A stretch of DNA of 64,000 bases from Isosphaera pallida ATCC 43644 (GCF_000186345.1 NC_014962.1:4368450-4432449); one strand, 5' to 3'. Positions 27,638 through 38,000 are shown, numbered from the stretch's first letter. Notes: a model not told the origin generated them from the letters alone. Translations and numbers: made by a program.

Positions 27638-28462
27638 ATGCGTTCTTGGTTCCAACGCCCCCACTCCACTGCGTTCCCCCTGTCCAACCGCCCCCAGGCG
27701 GCTGACTCGCCTCACCACCCCGCGCGTCCCGATTCAGTCCTGATCGAACTCCAGGGAATCCGCAAGGAATATCGGATGGAGGCCGAGCTTGTCCACGCCT
27801 TGAAAGGCGTCGATCTCACCATCCACTTTGGCGAGATGGTGGCGATCATGGGTTCCTCCGGCTCGGGCAAATCGACCTTGATGAACATCCTCGGCTTGCT
27901 CGATACTCCCACCGCCGGGCGCTATCTGCTAGAAGGCCGCGATGTGGCCGGACTCTCCCAATCGGATCTCGCCCGCGAACGCGGCCGACGAATCGGCTTC
28001 GTCTTTCAAACCTTCGAACTGCTGCCCCGGCAATCGGCCCTACGCAACGTCGAATTACCCCTGGTCTACGCCGACGTCCCCGCCAGACAACGACGACAAC
28101 GCGCCCAGGAGGTGCTGGAGCGGGTCGGCCTGGCCGATCGGATCGGCCATCGTCCCAACCAAATGTCTGGCGGCCAACGCCAACGGGTCGCCGTCGCCCG
28201 CGCGTTGGTCATGCGTCCCTCACTGCTGCTGGCTGACGAACCCACCGGCAACCTCGACACCAAAACGGGTCAAGAGATCCTCCGTCTCTTCGAGGAACTC
28301 CATGCCGAGGGTCAAACCATTGTGATTGTCACCCATGAACCGGAGGTGGCCGCCCGCTGCCCTCGGGTGGTGCGTCTGCGCGATGGCCAGATCGAATCCG
28401 ACACGCGGGATACCCCCACCGTCCACCCTAAAACCACCGCGTCCTCGTTCCATACCGCCTGA
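27638..28462 (+). CDS. MacB/LolD-type ABC transporter ATP-binding protein
   Basis: ATPase of the mechanotransmission ABC type. Walker A is GSSGSGKST, the Q loop lies in [15 protein letters not shown], the ABC signature reads [15 protein letters not shown] (Met for the usual Leu), Walker B is [12 protein letters not shown] and the switch His is in IVTHEPEV. About 30 extra residues precede the domain, but the ATG at 27638 has a good GGAGG six bases upstream. It lies between the adaptor and the permease, and unlike E. coli MacB the ATPase is a separate chain. Confidence 0.93.
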   Translation: MRSWFQRPHSTAFPLSNRPQAADSPHHPARPDSVLIELQGIRKEYRMEAELVHALKGVDLTIHFGEMVAIMGSSGSGKSTLMNILGLLDTPTAGRYLLEGRDVAGLSQSDLARERGRRIGFVFQTFELLPRQSALRNVELPLVYADVPARQRRQRAQEVLERVGLADRIGHRPNQMSGGQRQRVAVARALVMRPSLLLADEPTGNLDTKTGQEILRLFEELHAEGQTIVIVTHEPEVAARCPRVVRLRDGQIESDTRDTPTVHPKTTASSFHTA

Positions 28463-28510
28463 CCCGGGAATCTCCCGCCCCTCCCGCTTTCGACGCCGCG
28501 ATCCTGTCCT

Positions 28511-29737
28511 ATGAAAACGATGTCGATTGTCGTCTGCGCGTTTGAGCAGATCCTGGCACAAAAGATCCGGTCGTTGCTGACGATTCTTGGGATCGTGATC
28601 GCGGTCACCTCGACGATCGTCGTAGTCAGTGTGGTGCGCGGGTTCACCGACTACGTTTCGGAGTTCCTTCAAGGATTGGGGACCAACGCCATGTGGGTCT
28701 GGCCCCAACGCCCGCCGGGCGAGGCGGGCAAACGTCTGGGTCGGGTCGAGATGGACTTGCGCGATTACGAGGCGATTCAAGCCTTCTGCTCGAGTCTGCG
28801 TGGCGTCTCGCCGCTGATCCGCAACCCCGCCGCCCGCGTCCGCGCTCCCTACGGCGGGGTCACCGACGAGCTGATTTTAACTACCGAGGGAGTCGCTCCG
28901 GTCTATCACGTCATCCGCAACATGCCGGTCGAATTGGGACGCACCTTCAGCCTAGTGGATATTGAACAGGCCCATCAAGTCTGCGTCGTGGGCCGCGAAG
29001 CCATGCGCAAACTCCAACTCCGCGACGACGATCTGGGCGGCACCCTACTGATCCAGAACCGCCGCTTCCGCATCATCGGCATCCTCAAAGAAAAGGGGTC
29101 GTTTCTGGGAACAAGCCAGGATGACCTCATCCTCATCCCCTACACCGTTGCCCTCAAGCTTGATCCCTCGGCGCTTCGCAACGTGGTGCTGACAGCTCGC
29201 TGCGAAACGGCCGAACTCGTTCCCGAAGCCCGCGCGCAGATCGTCAATGTCCTCAGACGCCGCCACGGTCTCCAGGCCGATCAACCCAACGATTTTCAGA
29301 TCCGCACCCAGGACGAGATCCTTCAGGCGTTCACCACCATGAGCGCGGCGGCCACCGCGGTGCTGGCGGGGATCGTGGGCATCTCGCTGCTAGTCGGCGG
29401 TATCGGCATCATGAACGTCATGCTCGTGAGCGTCACCGAGCGCACCCGTGAAATCGGCTTACGCAAAGCGGTTGGCGCGCGTCGCCGCGACATCCTGACC
29501 CAGTTTCTCATCGAGTCGGCCACACTCAGCCTGATTGGCGGCGGCCTGGGAATCGCTCTGGGCTACGCATTGAGCGTGCTGGCCAGTATGCACCCCCAAA
29601 TGGTCGAGGTGATCGTCCCCTGGTGGGCCGTAGCGCTAGGCTTTGGAGTCTCAGCGGGCACGGGATTGGTCTTCGGTATGGTCCCGGCCATCAAAGCCGC
29701 CCTTCTCAACCCCATCGACGCCCTGAGGCACGAATGA
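28511..29737 (+). CDS. MacB-type ABC transporter permease
   Basis: 408-residue permease with the MacB/FtsX layout: first transmembrane helix (about 20-42), a large periplasmic domain (about 45-275), then three helices in the FtsX domain, with VGGIGIMNVMLVSVTERTRE and IGLRKAVGARRRDILTQFLI, a strong family signature. It completes the adaptor-ATPase-permease set from 26167. The substrate is unknown; drugs, lipoproteins or peptides are options. No TolC-like gene is nearby. Confidence 0.93.
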   Translation: MKTMSIVVCAFEQILAQKIRSLLTILGIVIAVTSTIVVVSVVRGFTDYVSEFLQGLGTNAMWVWPQRPPGEAGKRLGRVEMDLRDYEAIQAFCSSLRGVSPLIRNPAARVRAPYGGVTDELILTTEGVAPVYHVIRNMPVELGRTFSLVDIEQAHQVCVVGREAMRKLQLRDDDLGGTLLIQNRRFRIIGILKEKGSFLGTSQDDLILIPYTVALKLDPSALRNVVLTARCETAELVPEARAQIVNVLRRRHGLQADQPNDFQIRTQDEILQAFTTMSAAATAVLAGIVGISLLVGGIGIMNVMLVSVTERTREIGLRKAVGARRRDILTQFLIESATLSLIGGGLGIALGYALSVLASMHPQMVEVIVPWWAVALGFGVSAGTGLVFGMVPAIKAALLNPIDALRHE

Positions 29738-29794
29738 CCCCTGACTCGATCGACAACGCCTCTTTTCCTTCAAACCCGTCGTGTTCCAACCAAC

Positions 29795-29824
29795 AAAAAA
29801 CGGCACCTCCAGTTAGGTGCCGTT
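29795..29824 (-). terminator. Intrinsic terminator for tRNA-Gly
   Basis: Read on the minus strand, a perfect 10-bp stem (AACGGCACCT at 29815-29824 and AGGTGCCGTT at 29799-29808, loop of six) runs directly into a T-run (29795-29800). It lies ten bases past the tRNA 3' end. This is the clearest Rho-independent terminator in the window; the stem may also serve the plus-strand permease gene. Confidence 0.85.
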
Positions 29825-29833
29825 GAAGAAAAG

Positions 29834-29905
29834 AGCGGGAGATGGGATTTGAACCCACGACAACCACGTTGGCAACGTGGCGCTCTACCCCTGAGCTACT
29901 CCCGC
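29834..29905 (-). tRNA. tRNA-Gly (GCC)
   Basis: 72-nt cloverleaf: acceptor GCGGGAG/CTCCCGC, D arm GCTC-AGGGGTA-GAGC, anticodon stem CCACG/CGTGG with loop TTGCCAA (anticodon GCC), T arm GTGGG-TTCAAAT-CCCAT and discriminator T, as expected for Gly. CCA is not encoded. Confidence 0.97.
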
Positions 29906-30293
29906 AAGGTTATTGGTTCCAATACCTGGAAAGCGTGGTGTTGAAGCCTGTCAGTTGGGACAGTGATATGTTATCGCACGCCTCTGGTCAGGGCAAGCCC
30001 CTCACGCGAAAAAAGAAAATGAGAACGGGAGGGTGACTTGCGTTCATCGGGTGGATCCATATCACCGAAACCAAAGCGGCGCGGCGGTTCCACTGCTACG
30101 AGAGCGACGACTTCCAGGTGCCAATGCCCACCGGCTCCAGCCAACTCCTCAACTTCAATTCACAGGCTAACGAACCCTCACAACGCTTGATCGCCCTGTT
30201 CGAGTCGCCCGAGAGGCTCGGCCCCCCCAGGCGGTGGCGGCTTAGCCCTCAGCGGCCATCTCCACCTCTCCGTTACGGATTCAACATTCCACA
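29906..30293. other. Gene-free stretch upstream of the zinc-ribbon membrane protein
   Basis: 388 bases containing the minus-strand tRNA-Gly promoter region and the plus-strand leader of the next gene. An AT-richer part lies at 29910-30030. No gene or clear paired promoter boxes are seen. Confidence 0.4.
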
Positions 30294-31541
30294 ATGAGCG
30301 ACGCTCTCGATCCGACCACGGTTCCCACTCTGATCTGTCCCGACTGCGGGCGACGCCTGTTGGCCCGCGGTGCCCGGCCCGGACGGGTGGGCCGCTGCCC
30401 TTCCTGCGGAGCGCGTCTGACCTTTCCTGAACCCCTTCGGACATCCACCACGCAAGCGACCCCTTTCCAAGGATCGGAGACCGTTCGTGCCCGTCCCAAA
30501 CCCCATCCCCCCTCGCTTCGGCCAGATCGGGCCCCCCCTGGTCGCGCTGATCATCGGCCGGCCTTGGGATTCGTGGTCAATCCCGACCATCCATCCGCAT
30601 ATTCAAAGCAAAGCGGCCACCCGGGCGCGCCTTCTTGGTTCATCGCTGCCCCCGCGGAAACGCGAACCGGCCTGAGAGATGCCCTCGCCTACCCCTGTTG
30701 GGACGCCCAGGCTCCCGCGTTGATCGGGATGACCAGCCCGTTGTTGACTCTCTTTTCGATCCTTTCGATCGGATTAATAAAGAGGTATGGGTTCGAGGGT
30801 GGTTTCGTCGAGCGCTTCGCCTTCTGGATGCTGTTCTTCCCGCCGATGTTCGCCCTCTTTCTGAACGTGCTGGGTATCGTCCTGACCTTTCTGGCCGACG
30901 TCCTAGCCGAATCGGCTCAAGGACGGGTCCAACACCCTCATTGGCCGGAATGGAGCATCGCCATTGGTCTGGGACCGCCCCTGGGTTGGACGATCGCCTG
31001 GGGATTGGGCGCGACCCTCGGCGTGGTTCCCGCATCAGCCGCGGTCAACGCGCTGAACTGGAACGAGTCGTGGATGGGGTCGGCCCTGCTCATCGCCGGA
31101 TGGATCCTGACTTCCGCTTATGCGTTGGCGTCGATCCTCGGGTGGCGGGTGGCCGAATCCTGGGCAGCGCTCAATCCCTGGGTGGCGGTCCGCACCCTGA
31201 GCGCGTTGGGGATCGACGCCGTCCGCGCCGCTGCGCCCGCCGGAGTGTGTGGATTCCTAGTCAGCCGAATCGTTCCTCGTCTCGACGAGGTGAACGGACC
31301 CAACCAAGTGTTGGTCCAGGTCTTTCTGGTCTGGTTGGCTGGTTTAGTCGCCGCAGTGGTCGCTGCGCGGCACTTCGGCACGATCTGCCACCACCACCAC
31401 CGCGCGCTTCCCTGGACCCGCCAACCACGACGGCCCGAGGGCGACCCCGGTGTTCTGCCGCTTCACCGCGAACCACCATCCGAACTCCATCGCCCCGCAC
31501 GCGACGAATCGAACCTGCCCCGCGGTCTCGATCTCGATTAA
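30294..31541 (+). CDS. Zinc-ribbon-headed multi-span membrane protein
   Basis: 415 residues. The N-terminus holds a four-Cys zinc ribbon (CPDCGRRLLARG and CPSCGARLTFPE, residues about 15-45), followed by a Pro-rich linker, then about six hydrophobic segments between residues 135 and 365, and a His/Pro-rich tail. A zinc ribbon fused to a membrane domain is common in planctomycete proteins of unknown role. It converges on the giant minus-strand gene, with only 24 bases between the two stops. Confidence 0.78.
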   Translation: MSDALDPTTVPTLICPDCGRRLLARGARPGRVGRCPSCGARLTFPEPLRTSTTQATPFQGSETVRARPKPHPPSLRPDRAPPGRADHRPALGFVVNPDHPSAYSKQSGHPGAPSWFIAAPAETRTGLRDALAYPCWDAQAPALIGMTSPLLTLFSILSIGLIKRYGFEGGFVERFAFWMLFFPPMFALFLNVLGIVLTFLADVLAESAQGRVQHPHWPEWSIAIGLGPPLGWTIAWGLGATLGVVPASAAVNALNWNESWMGSALLIAGWILTSAYALASILGWRVAESWAALNPWVAVRTLSALGIDAVRAAAPAGVCGFLVSRIVPRLDEVNGPNQVLVQVFLVWLAGLVAAVVAARHFGTICHHHHRALPWTRQPRRPEGDPGVLPLHREPPSELHRPARDESNLPRGLDLD

Positions 31542-31565
31542 GAACTTTCCTCGTTTCGAGCCGAG

Positions 31566-34500
31566 TCACTTCGCCGGGTTGGACCCAGGCGAGGGGGTCC
31601 CGCGCACTTCGATTTCACATGTATGGAGATTACGATAAAGATTGCCCAGCACGACGTAGCGAATCCGAGTCGCACCTTTGAGATTAAGGGCATAAGTGTG
31701 AATAAACGAACGCAAGAACAACCCGCGGGTCGCGGTGTGCCACGTGTTGGCGGCTTCGTCCCAGACTTGAATCACGGTGTCGGTCGGCCAGGCTTCGGGG
31801 CGTTGTGGATCCTCATAAACCGTCAGGCTTGTCACATCGGTGGGAGCGTGAAAGCGGATCTCGACCCAGGGTTGACGAGCGGCGGAGGCGGCCCAGAACA
31901 GTTCGTCAAGCGAGAACCAGCCCAACGCCAAGCCATCGGCGCGGCCATCGGTAAGAATTTCCGAACTGATCTGAAGACGTCCTTCGGACATCCACCCTGG
32001 CGTTCCGCCGACGCTCAGGACGGCCCACGCCTTGGTTGGATCGCCGGGGCGGGGCGACTCGGCGGGCGAGAGCAGGTTGGGACCATCGGGCAGAGTCGCC
32101 GAAGCGGTCGCCGGGCGAACCACGCGATGCACCAACGCCGCGGGGTTGGCACTTGGTTGGGAGGGCGCTTGCTCGCCGCGCGGGAGGTCCTCGGTCACCG
32201 ACTTCGACCAAAGCGGCCGGCCATCCTCCGCAAAGCCGCGCAGTCGGCCATCCCAACAGGCCACGATCAGTCGATCCGACTCCGCAGCGCGAACCAACGG
32301 ACCGGCGCTGGGCAACTCACGGCTCCAGACCACGTTGCCGTTGCGGTCCAGACGCTCCAGACGTCCCAAAGCGTGCGCTACGAACACCGACTGCCCATCG
32401 CTTGCAAACGCCAGACCGATCGCCGGCAAAGGCAACCGCCGGGAGACTCGCAAATGGCCTTGAGCGTCGCGCAGCTCAAGCATCCGGTCCCGGGTCGCCA
32501 GCGCGGTCCAGCCGGTCGAGTCGGCCACGGCCAACGCCGAGGGCGCGGCTATGGAACTCCACGAGGCCAAAACCCGGCCGTCGCGGTCCAGCAGGTCGTA
32601 GGCGAAGGTTTCGGTTCCCCAGGAACCAACCTGGGTTTCCAGCACCAAACGGGTTCCCAACGGGGCGACATGCAGCTTGGGAAACCGCAAGGCGCGGGGA
32701 CCGGCCGGCTCGAAACGCCAGCGGGCCGCGCCGTCGCGGGGATCGACCGCCACGACGCCCGTCTGACAAGGCCGCTCGGCGGTGATCCATTGGTTGTTCG
32801 TCATCTCGCCATAGACAATGTACACAAGATCGCCCGTCGGCGGCGCGAAGGCGTGAAATTGGGCTTCGCGGTTGGCCGAGTCGGACACCGGCCAATCCAT
32901 CTTGTCGAACGCCCTCCACGACTCGATCGCCCAGGCTTCGCTCCAACGGGCAACGGCGGGTTGGCCTTCGCCCGGCTCCTCGGCCCGCCAGGCCACCACG
33001 CCGTTGGTGCCGGTAACAATCACGGTTTGGCCATCGGGCGTGACCGCGTGACGACGCGAATGGCCACCTAGATCACCAAAGGCAGCGAACAGGTCGCGCG
33101 GACGAGTCAATTGGCCATCTTGATTAAGTTCGATCAGATGCAGACCTTCACCAAAGACAGCAAGATCACGGTTGGAGGCGGCCGCCCAAGAGCCGTCAGG
33201 AGCGATCTGGATTCCAACCGGCGCGTGACCATGACCGACGGATTCGAGCCGCACCAGCTGGGGGCCGGACTCATCATCAACACGATAGATCACCAACTGC
33301 GGTGGGGTTCCGGCTAGCGAGACCGCCAAATGACGTCCGTTGGGACTGATCGCCAGCTCCTCCAAACGGACCCCAAACAAATCGCTCAGGGTCGGCGGCA
33401 GGTCGGACGCCTCATCCATCATTTCCATGTCCGTGCGGGGCTTGCCGAGAATCGACTCCTGCTCAACGCGGCCAAACGGCGGAGTGGAGCGATCGGAAAG
33501 ACGGGCCAGATTGACAAAAGCGTGATGATCACCCGACCCATCTCCCATCTGTTCCTCTTTCGAGGAGCCAATGACTTGGTTGAGGGTTTCCAGCGCGCGG
33601 TCAAGCCCTCGGTCGTCGCCGCCGAGGATGATGATCGCGTCCTCTCGGTCAATGCGAGGCGCGAGCACGGCGGTCACCGCGGCGCGTTGTGGTCCTGGGA
33701 AGTCGGATCCCGCATCAAATCCCAACAGCCCTTTGCGCCAAGCGATTTTCACGGGGTCGCGGTCGCCGCGAGTGTTCCCGGGCCGTGCCTCCTCCAGCAG
33801 ATCGGTCATGGTGGCCACCGCCACAGTCAATCCCGGTTGGGGAGTCTCGGGCCACTCCATCGCGGTTCGAACCGTCAAACCGTGGGCGTCAAGCATGTCG
33901 CCCAGCAAGCGGCGACGAGCGGCGTTCAACAGACGGGCCGGTCCCACCAAAGTCACCACCCTCCGCTCCGCATCGCGGGTGGCCTCGTCAAGCAAGAAGG
34001 CGATCCGATCAGCGCGGAACCAATCGACTGGGCTTCGACCAGCCACCACGGGATAAATCGTGGGTGGTCCTTGCGCGCTGAGGGTGGTAACCCGGCCCGT
34101 GAGCAGTTCAACCACCTCCAACTCCCAGGCCGCGCCATCCGGTCCGCCCTCGATCGGCAACGGCAGGATCGTCTCGAACCGGCCTTCAGAATCGGTCAAC
34201 CGAAAGAGTTCGCGGGCGTTTACATGACCAGAGCGCAGTCGAATACGGATTGGAACCCGGGCCGCCAGCGGCCGCAACTCCGTGGAACCGGCCGACGCCT
34301 GCCGATCCTGAACCCGCGCTTGAACCCGAATCGCCAATCCTCCCCCGGAAACCACCTGACCGACCACCTCGGGAGCTATGGGAACTCCGGGAACCAGAGC
34401 ATACAGTCGGCCGGGGAACGTAGTGAGATCAACGGTCAAAGTGCGGCGGTTGTCCAAATCGGATTCCAGTTGGGAGGGATCAACGACGCGGCGCTCAAAA

Positions 34501-37500
34501 ACGTCGATGGTCACCAACTGACTCCAAGTTTGCTCCGACTCAGGAGGCAACGACAAGCGGATGAAGCCAGGGGTCCAAGACATCGAATACCGCCGACCCA
34601 ACGACCAATGACGGCCCGCATCCCACGTCGTTGGCGACGACTCGCGGGCGAGCATGGCGTAACGAATCGCGCCGCCGTCGTAAAGGCCAATTGCGGTGAA
34701 GGGATCGTCGGCTCGGAAATCGAACCGGCGTTGATCGGGGTTAGCGGGCGAACCAAGCGCTGCGTCAACCGCCCTGGCGAGCCGTTGCAGGATCGGGAAG
34801 GCCAGGGGAAAGACGCTGTCGGCGGCGTAGCCTTCGGCCAACGCCTGGGAGAACTCGCTGGTCGAACCGGCCACGATGATCGTACCGTCGCGGGGCTTGG
34901 CGTCCTGATCAACCACAATCCGGCCACCGGCGGCGACGAACTCGGCCAAACCACGCTCGACCGCCTCGGGGAGCGGTTGGGTCTGACCGACCAGCCAGAC
35001 CGCCTCCACAACCGGCTGGCCCGCCTGGTTTCGCAAACGACCAGCGGCGACATCTTCCTCGTAGACCACCATCGGCGCGCGATGGGCCATCGTGGCGGCG
35101 CAGAAGGCGGCATAGACCCGTTCCCAGTGCGGAGTCCCCTTGGTCAAACGTCGTTCTGTCAGGTCTTGAGTCCGCGACGAGAGGATCGCCACCCGGAACC
35201 GCGGCGGACACTCGGCGAACAGACCGCCGTAGGTCGTCGCCAGCAGATTGCCCGCGCGAAGCGCGGCCGCGGCTCGGGATTGGGTCAGCGGGTTGGTGTG
35301 CTGCACTCCAATCCCCTGGGGTGCCTGCGTGAGCATCTGAGCCAGATTCTTGAGATAGCCCTCGCCGGTCTCGTCGCGGTGGGCGTTGTCGAAGACCGCC
35401 CGCAGCGGCAAACCGGGGCGGCGAAACAGCGCGGCGCTATGGGGAGCGTACCAGGGGGTCAAGTAGCCTTCCGAGAGAAAGTGGGTGTAGCTCTCGGTCA
35501 TGTCGCGGAAGACGGTGGGGGGATACGATCCCTCGACCGGCGGGGACTGCCACATCGGAGTGGTAGTTCGGGAGGCGTGGGGCATCGCCCGCCGCACTGC
35601 GTTGTTGAAGCGTTGATAGGTTTGATCGAGCAGATAATCGAGCGTATCAGCGCGGGGACGACCCGGGAATTGTTCGGCGGCGACCCGAGCAACCAGGGCG
35701 TCGTCCTGAGCGGTCCAACCCGCGGCCAAGCCGCCACCGAAAAACAATTCGTCGTGGTAGTTGAATCCCCAAAACGAAGGATACCGACCCAGCCATTGGC
35801 CGATCCGTTGCAAACTGCCGGCGTGACGCGCCAGCATATCAGGACGGATTGGTACCCCTTCGCAGTGTCCCAACAATTGGGTGTCCCAAACGACTCCGGC
35901 GGCGGTGGCCCGATCGAGATAGAACTCGGGTTCCCAGCGTCCTTGGTCGGTTAACCCTAAAGCTCCGGCGACTGGCAGCCCCGCCGGTCCCAGATCAACG
36001 CCCAAGGCCGGTTGGTCGCGCCGCGAGGCCAACGGATCGACCACCGGATCGAGCTTGAACGCCAGGCGGTCGGTCTCGCGGTTGAAGCCCAACGCAGCAG
36101 TCGCCTCGACGTGATCCAGAATGCGGCGGCGACGTTCGGGCAGTCCCGTTAGCCCTGGTTGAGTTGTCGTGATCGGTTGTTGTTCAAATTCATGATAGAG
36201 GATACGTTGAAGGGGTGAATCCGGCTCATCTTGGGCGATGTCGAAATCAAACGGCGCGGCCCGATGGCCTTCCAGTTCGACGATCAGGCGGTAACGGCCC
36301 GGCACCAGCCGCCGAGTCAATCCTCCGGGAATGATGCCGGCGACCAGACGATCCAGACCGAACGCCACTTTGGCCAGCACCGGCGGGTGAGGGCCGGCGT
36401 CCAAACGGGTCAGGCTGAGGGTGGCTCGTTGCGGGCCGTTGCGTTTGGGGTCGCGGCGCACCAGTTGGATTGGAATGTCCTCGCCTTGTTGATAGCTCCA
36501 ACGGCCCAGAACCGGCACAATCGAGGTCGAGCGGGTCGCCCCTTTGGGAATCAACGTGACAACCGCTCGAACGTGGGGATCGTCGTCGGGACGCGCCTCG
36601 TCGATCGGACTGTTGCCGAGTTTGACCGCCAAATCCACCGGCCCTGACAGACCAACCGGCCAGAACCAAAGGGTGTCGCCCCGACGATTGACTGGCAACG
36701 CCGTCCACGTGGGCGTCGAGCCGTCGGTCGGACGCGCCCAAACCCGCCAAACCTGATCCGAGGATGGACGCGGACGACCCTCGACCCGAATCGGCAATGG
36801 AATCGGCCGTTCGGGATCGGCTTCGATCGCCCGGTCGGGAAAATCTACGGACACGTTCAAATACCGCGGTCCAATCACCTGTGGACCTCGACCGTCAGCC
36901 TCCCAACGCAGCACGAGAACCTCCGGCGCATTGAGGCTGGCGTACACGCGCCCGGCGTTGTCGGTCTGGACATCGACCACCGCAGCCGCGCCTCCAGCGC
37001 CTAGGTCGGATGGCACGGGCCACTCGCGCTCGATCTTGAGACCACCCCCCGATCCCGAGACGAGACGGATCAGCTTGAGCGACCGTCCGCAGCCCACCAG
37101 AATGGTCCCGTCGGGACGCAAGGCCACCCCGCCGTTACCGTCGCCCAGACCGGGAATCGCCAGCTTCGCTTCAATCGTCCCATCATACGAGACGGTCCAG
37201 AGTTCACCGGATCGACGCGCCAGCAGATAAAGCCACTTGCGGGCTGGATCAACCGCCAGCGCGTCGTACCAGGTTCGCAAAGGGTCAAGTTCGGCGTGGG
37301 AACCCGCCGCGTCGGCGTCGTATTTAAGGAGATCCTTTTGAAAGGCTCCGGTCAGGTCGAACACCGCCACCCGCGACCAGGCCGGATCGAGTTGGCCGGG
37401 TTCAGCGCTCGTGACATCAAGAGCGAACATCCGTCCCGCTTTGAGATCGACCGCCAACCCCATTGGACTGGTCCAACTCGTCTGGTCGGCTCGAAGGGCG

Positions 37501-38000
37501 CGGGTGTCCCGGCTTTTGCGGACGAGCACCATCGCCTCGGAGCCATCCGACCGCAACCGGGCGATCCGACCCGCCGCCGAGGCGGTGGCCGAGAGGAACG
37601 AACCATCGGGTAAAGGAATGAGAGTGCGGGGGGTGGTTCCTTGAGGGGTGTAGATTCGGTCGATGAACCGGCCCTGAGCGTCGAAGACCAGAAACGCCTC
37701 CCGTCCGGCGAAGTAAAACCGCGAACCGTCGGGCGCGACCTGGAATCGCCCGCTCCGGCTGGGCGACTCGTCCAACGAGACCCACTTTTCGACCGTGTTG
37801 GCACCGTGGGCAGGCCACTGCCACCCCATCCCGATCCCGATTGGTAGCAGCCCCACCACCCAGCCCAACCAGGCCCAGATCCACCCCTGAACAAGACAAG
37901 CCCGCGTCGTTGTCACGGGTCGTCGTGGTTCCCGTACCCCGTCATCGCCGTTTGCTCGCATGGGGATCGCGTTCCCGCTTCGCGTCCTCGCCGAACACAT
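31566..38000 (-). CDS. Giant exported multi-domain protein: propeller, glycosidase-like core, propeller, discoidin-like end
   Basis: 2144 residues. A signal peptide lies at about 33-66 (hydrophobic, ending WPAHGA). Residues about 70-385 are NHL-like propeller repeats (VAPDGSRFYFAGREAFLVFD, VALRPDGTILVGCGRSL). About 390-590 are beta-sandwich-like. About 600-920 resemble a glycoside-hydrolase TIM barrel with acidic motifs FWGFNYHDELFFGGG and RAVFDNAHRDETGEG. About 930-1045 have a GATase-like sheet (LAEFVAAGGRIVVDQ) as in beta-galactosidase trimerisation domains. About 1335-1480 end in IIILGGDDRGLDRALETL, like GH-associated alpha/beta domains. About 1540-1960 form a second WD40/PQQ-like propeller. 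The C-terminus (about 1990-2135) is discoidin-like. A G-run precedes the ATG at 38000. Enzyme activity is inferred, not shown. Confidence 0.85.
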   Translation of the reverse strand: MCSARTRSGNAIPMRANGDDGVREPRRPVTTTRACLVQGWIWAWLGWVVGLLPIGIGMGWQWPAHGANTVEKWVSLDESPSRSGRFQVAPDGSRFYFAGREAFLVFDAQGRFIDRIYTPQGTTPRTLIPLPDGSFLSATASAAGRIARLRSDGSEAMVLVRKSRDTRALRADQTSWTSPMGLAVDLKAGRMFALDVTSAEPGQLDPAWSRVAVFDLTGAFQKDLLKYDADAAGSHAELDPLRTWYDALAVDPARKWLYLLARRSGELWTVSYDGTIEAKLAIPGLGDGNGGVALRPDGTILVGCGRSLKLIRLVSGSGGGLKIEREWPVPSDLGAGGAAAVVDVQTDNAGRVYASLNAPEVLVLRWEADGRGPQVIGPRYLNVSVDFPDRAIEADPERPIPLPIRVEGRPRPSSDQVWRVWARPTDGSTPTWTALPVNRRGDTLWFWPVGLSGPVDLAVKLGNSPIDEARPDDDPHVRAVVTLIPKGATRSTSIVPVLGRWSYQQGEDIPIQLVRRDPKRNGPQRATLSLTRLDAGPHPPVLAKVAFGLDRLVAGIIPGGLTRRLVPGRYRLIVELEGHRAAPFDFDIAQDEPDSPLQRILYHEFEQQPITTTQPGLTGLPERRRRILDHVEATAALGFNRETDRLAFKLDPVVDPLASRRDQPALGVDLGPAGLPVAGALGLTDQGRWEPEFYLDRATAAGVVWDTQLLGHCEGVPIRPDMLARHAGSLQRIGQWLGRYPSFWGFNYHDELFFGGGLAAGWTAQDDALVARVAAEQFPGRPRADTLDYLLDQTYQRFNNAVRRAMPHASRTTTPMWQSPPVEGSYPPTVFRDMTESYTHFLSEGYLTPWYAPHSAALFRRPGLPLRAVFDNAHRDETGEGYLKNLAQMLTQAPQGIGVQHTNPLTQSRAAAALRAGNLLATTYGGLFAECPPRFRVAILSSRTQDLTERRLTKGTPHWERVYAAFCAATMAHRAPMVVYEEDVAAGRLRNQAGQPVVEAVWLVGQTQPLPEAVERGLAEFVAAGGRIVVDQDAKPRDGTIIVAGSTSEFSQALAEGYAADSVFPLAFPILQRLARAVDAALGSPANPDQRRFDFRADDPFTAIGLYDGGAIRYAMLARESSPTTWDAGRHWSLGRRYSMSWTPGFIRLSLPPESEQTWSQLVTIDVFERRVVDPSQLESDLDNRRTLTVDLTTFPGRLYALVPGVPIAPEVVGQVVSGGGLAIRVQARVQDRQASAGSTELRPLAARVPIRIRLRSGHVNARELFRLTDSEGRFETILPLPIEGGPDGAAWELEVVELLTGRVTTLSAQGPPTIYPVVAGRSPVDWFRADRIAFLLDEATRDAERRVVTLVGPARLLNAARRRLLGDMLDAHGLTVRTAMEWPETPQPGLTVAVATMTDLLEEARPGNTRGDRDPVKIAWRKGLLGFDAGSDFPGPQRAAVTAVLAPRIDREDAIIILGGDDRGLDRALETLNQVIGSSKEEQMGDGSGDHHAFVNLARLSDRSTPPFGRVEQESILGKPRTDMEMMDEASDLPPTLSDLFGVRLEELAISPNGRHLAVSLAGTPPQLVIYRVDDESGPQLVRLESVGHGHAPVGIQIAPDGSWAAASNRDLAVFGEGLHLIELNQDGQLTRPRDLFAAFGDLGGHSRRHAVTPDGQTVIVTGTNGVVAWRAEEPGEGQPAVARWSEAWAIESWRAFDKMDWPVSDSANREAQFHAFAPPTGDLVYIVYGEMTNNQWITAERPCQTGVVAVDPRDGAARWRFEPAGPRALRFPKLHVAPLGTRLVLETQVGSWGTETFAYDLLDRDGRVLASWSSIAAPSALAVADSTGWTALATRDRMLELRDAQGHLRVSRRLPLPAIGLAFASDGQSVFVAHALGRLERLDRNGNVVWSRELPSAGPLVRAAESDRLIVACWDGRLRGFAEDGRPLWSKSVTEDLPRGEQAPSQPSANPAALVHRVVRPATASATLPDGPNLLSPAESPRPGDPTKAWAVLSVGGTPGWMSEGRLQISSEILTDGRADGLALGWFSLDELFWAASAARQPWVEIRFHAPTDVTSLTVYEDPQRPEAWPTDTVIQVWDEAANTWHTATRGLFLRSFIHTYALNLKGATRIRYVVLGNLYRNLHTCEIEVRGTPSPGSNPAK

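Noticed and set aside
33330-35954. Plus-strand open frame of 874 codons, with another of 482 codons at 31623-33071
   Set aside because: Both are antisense to the giant minus-strand gene, have no recognisable motifs and an odd composition, and follow from the high GC content that removes stops.
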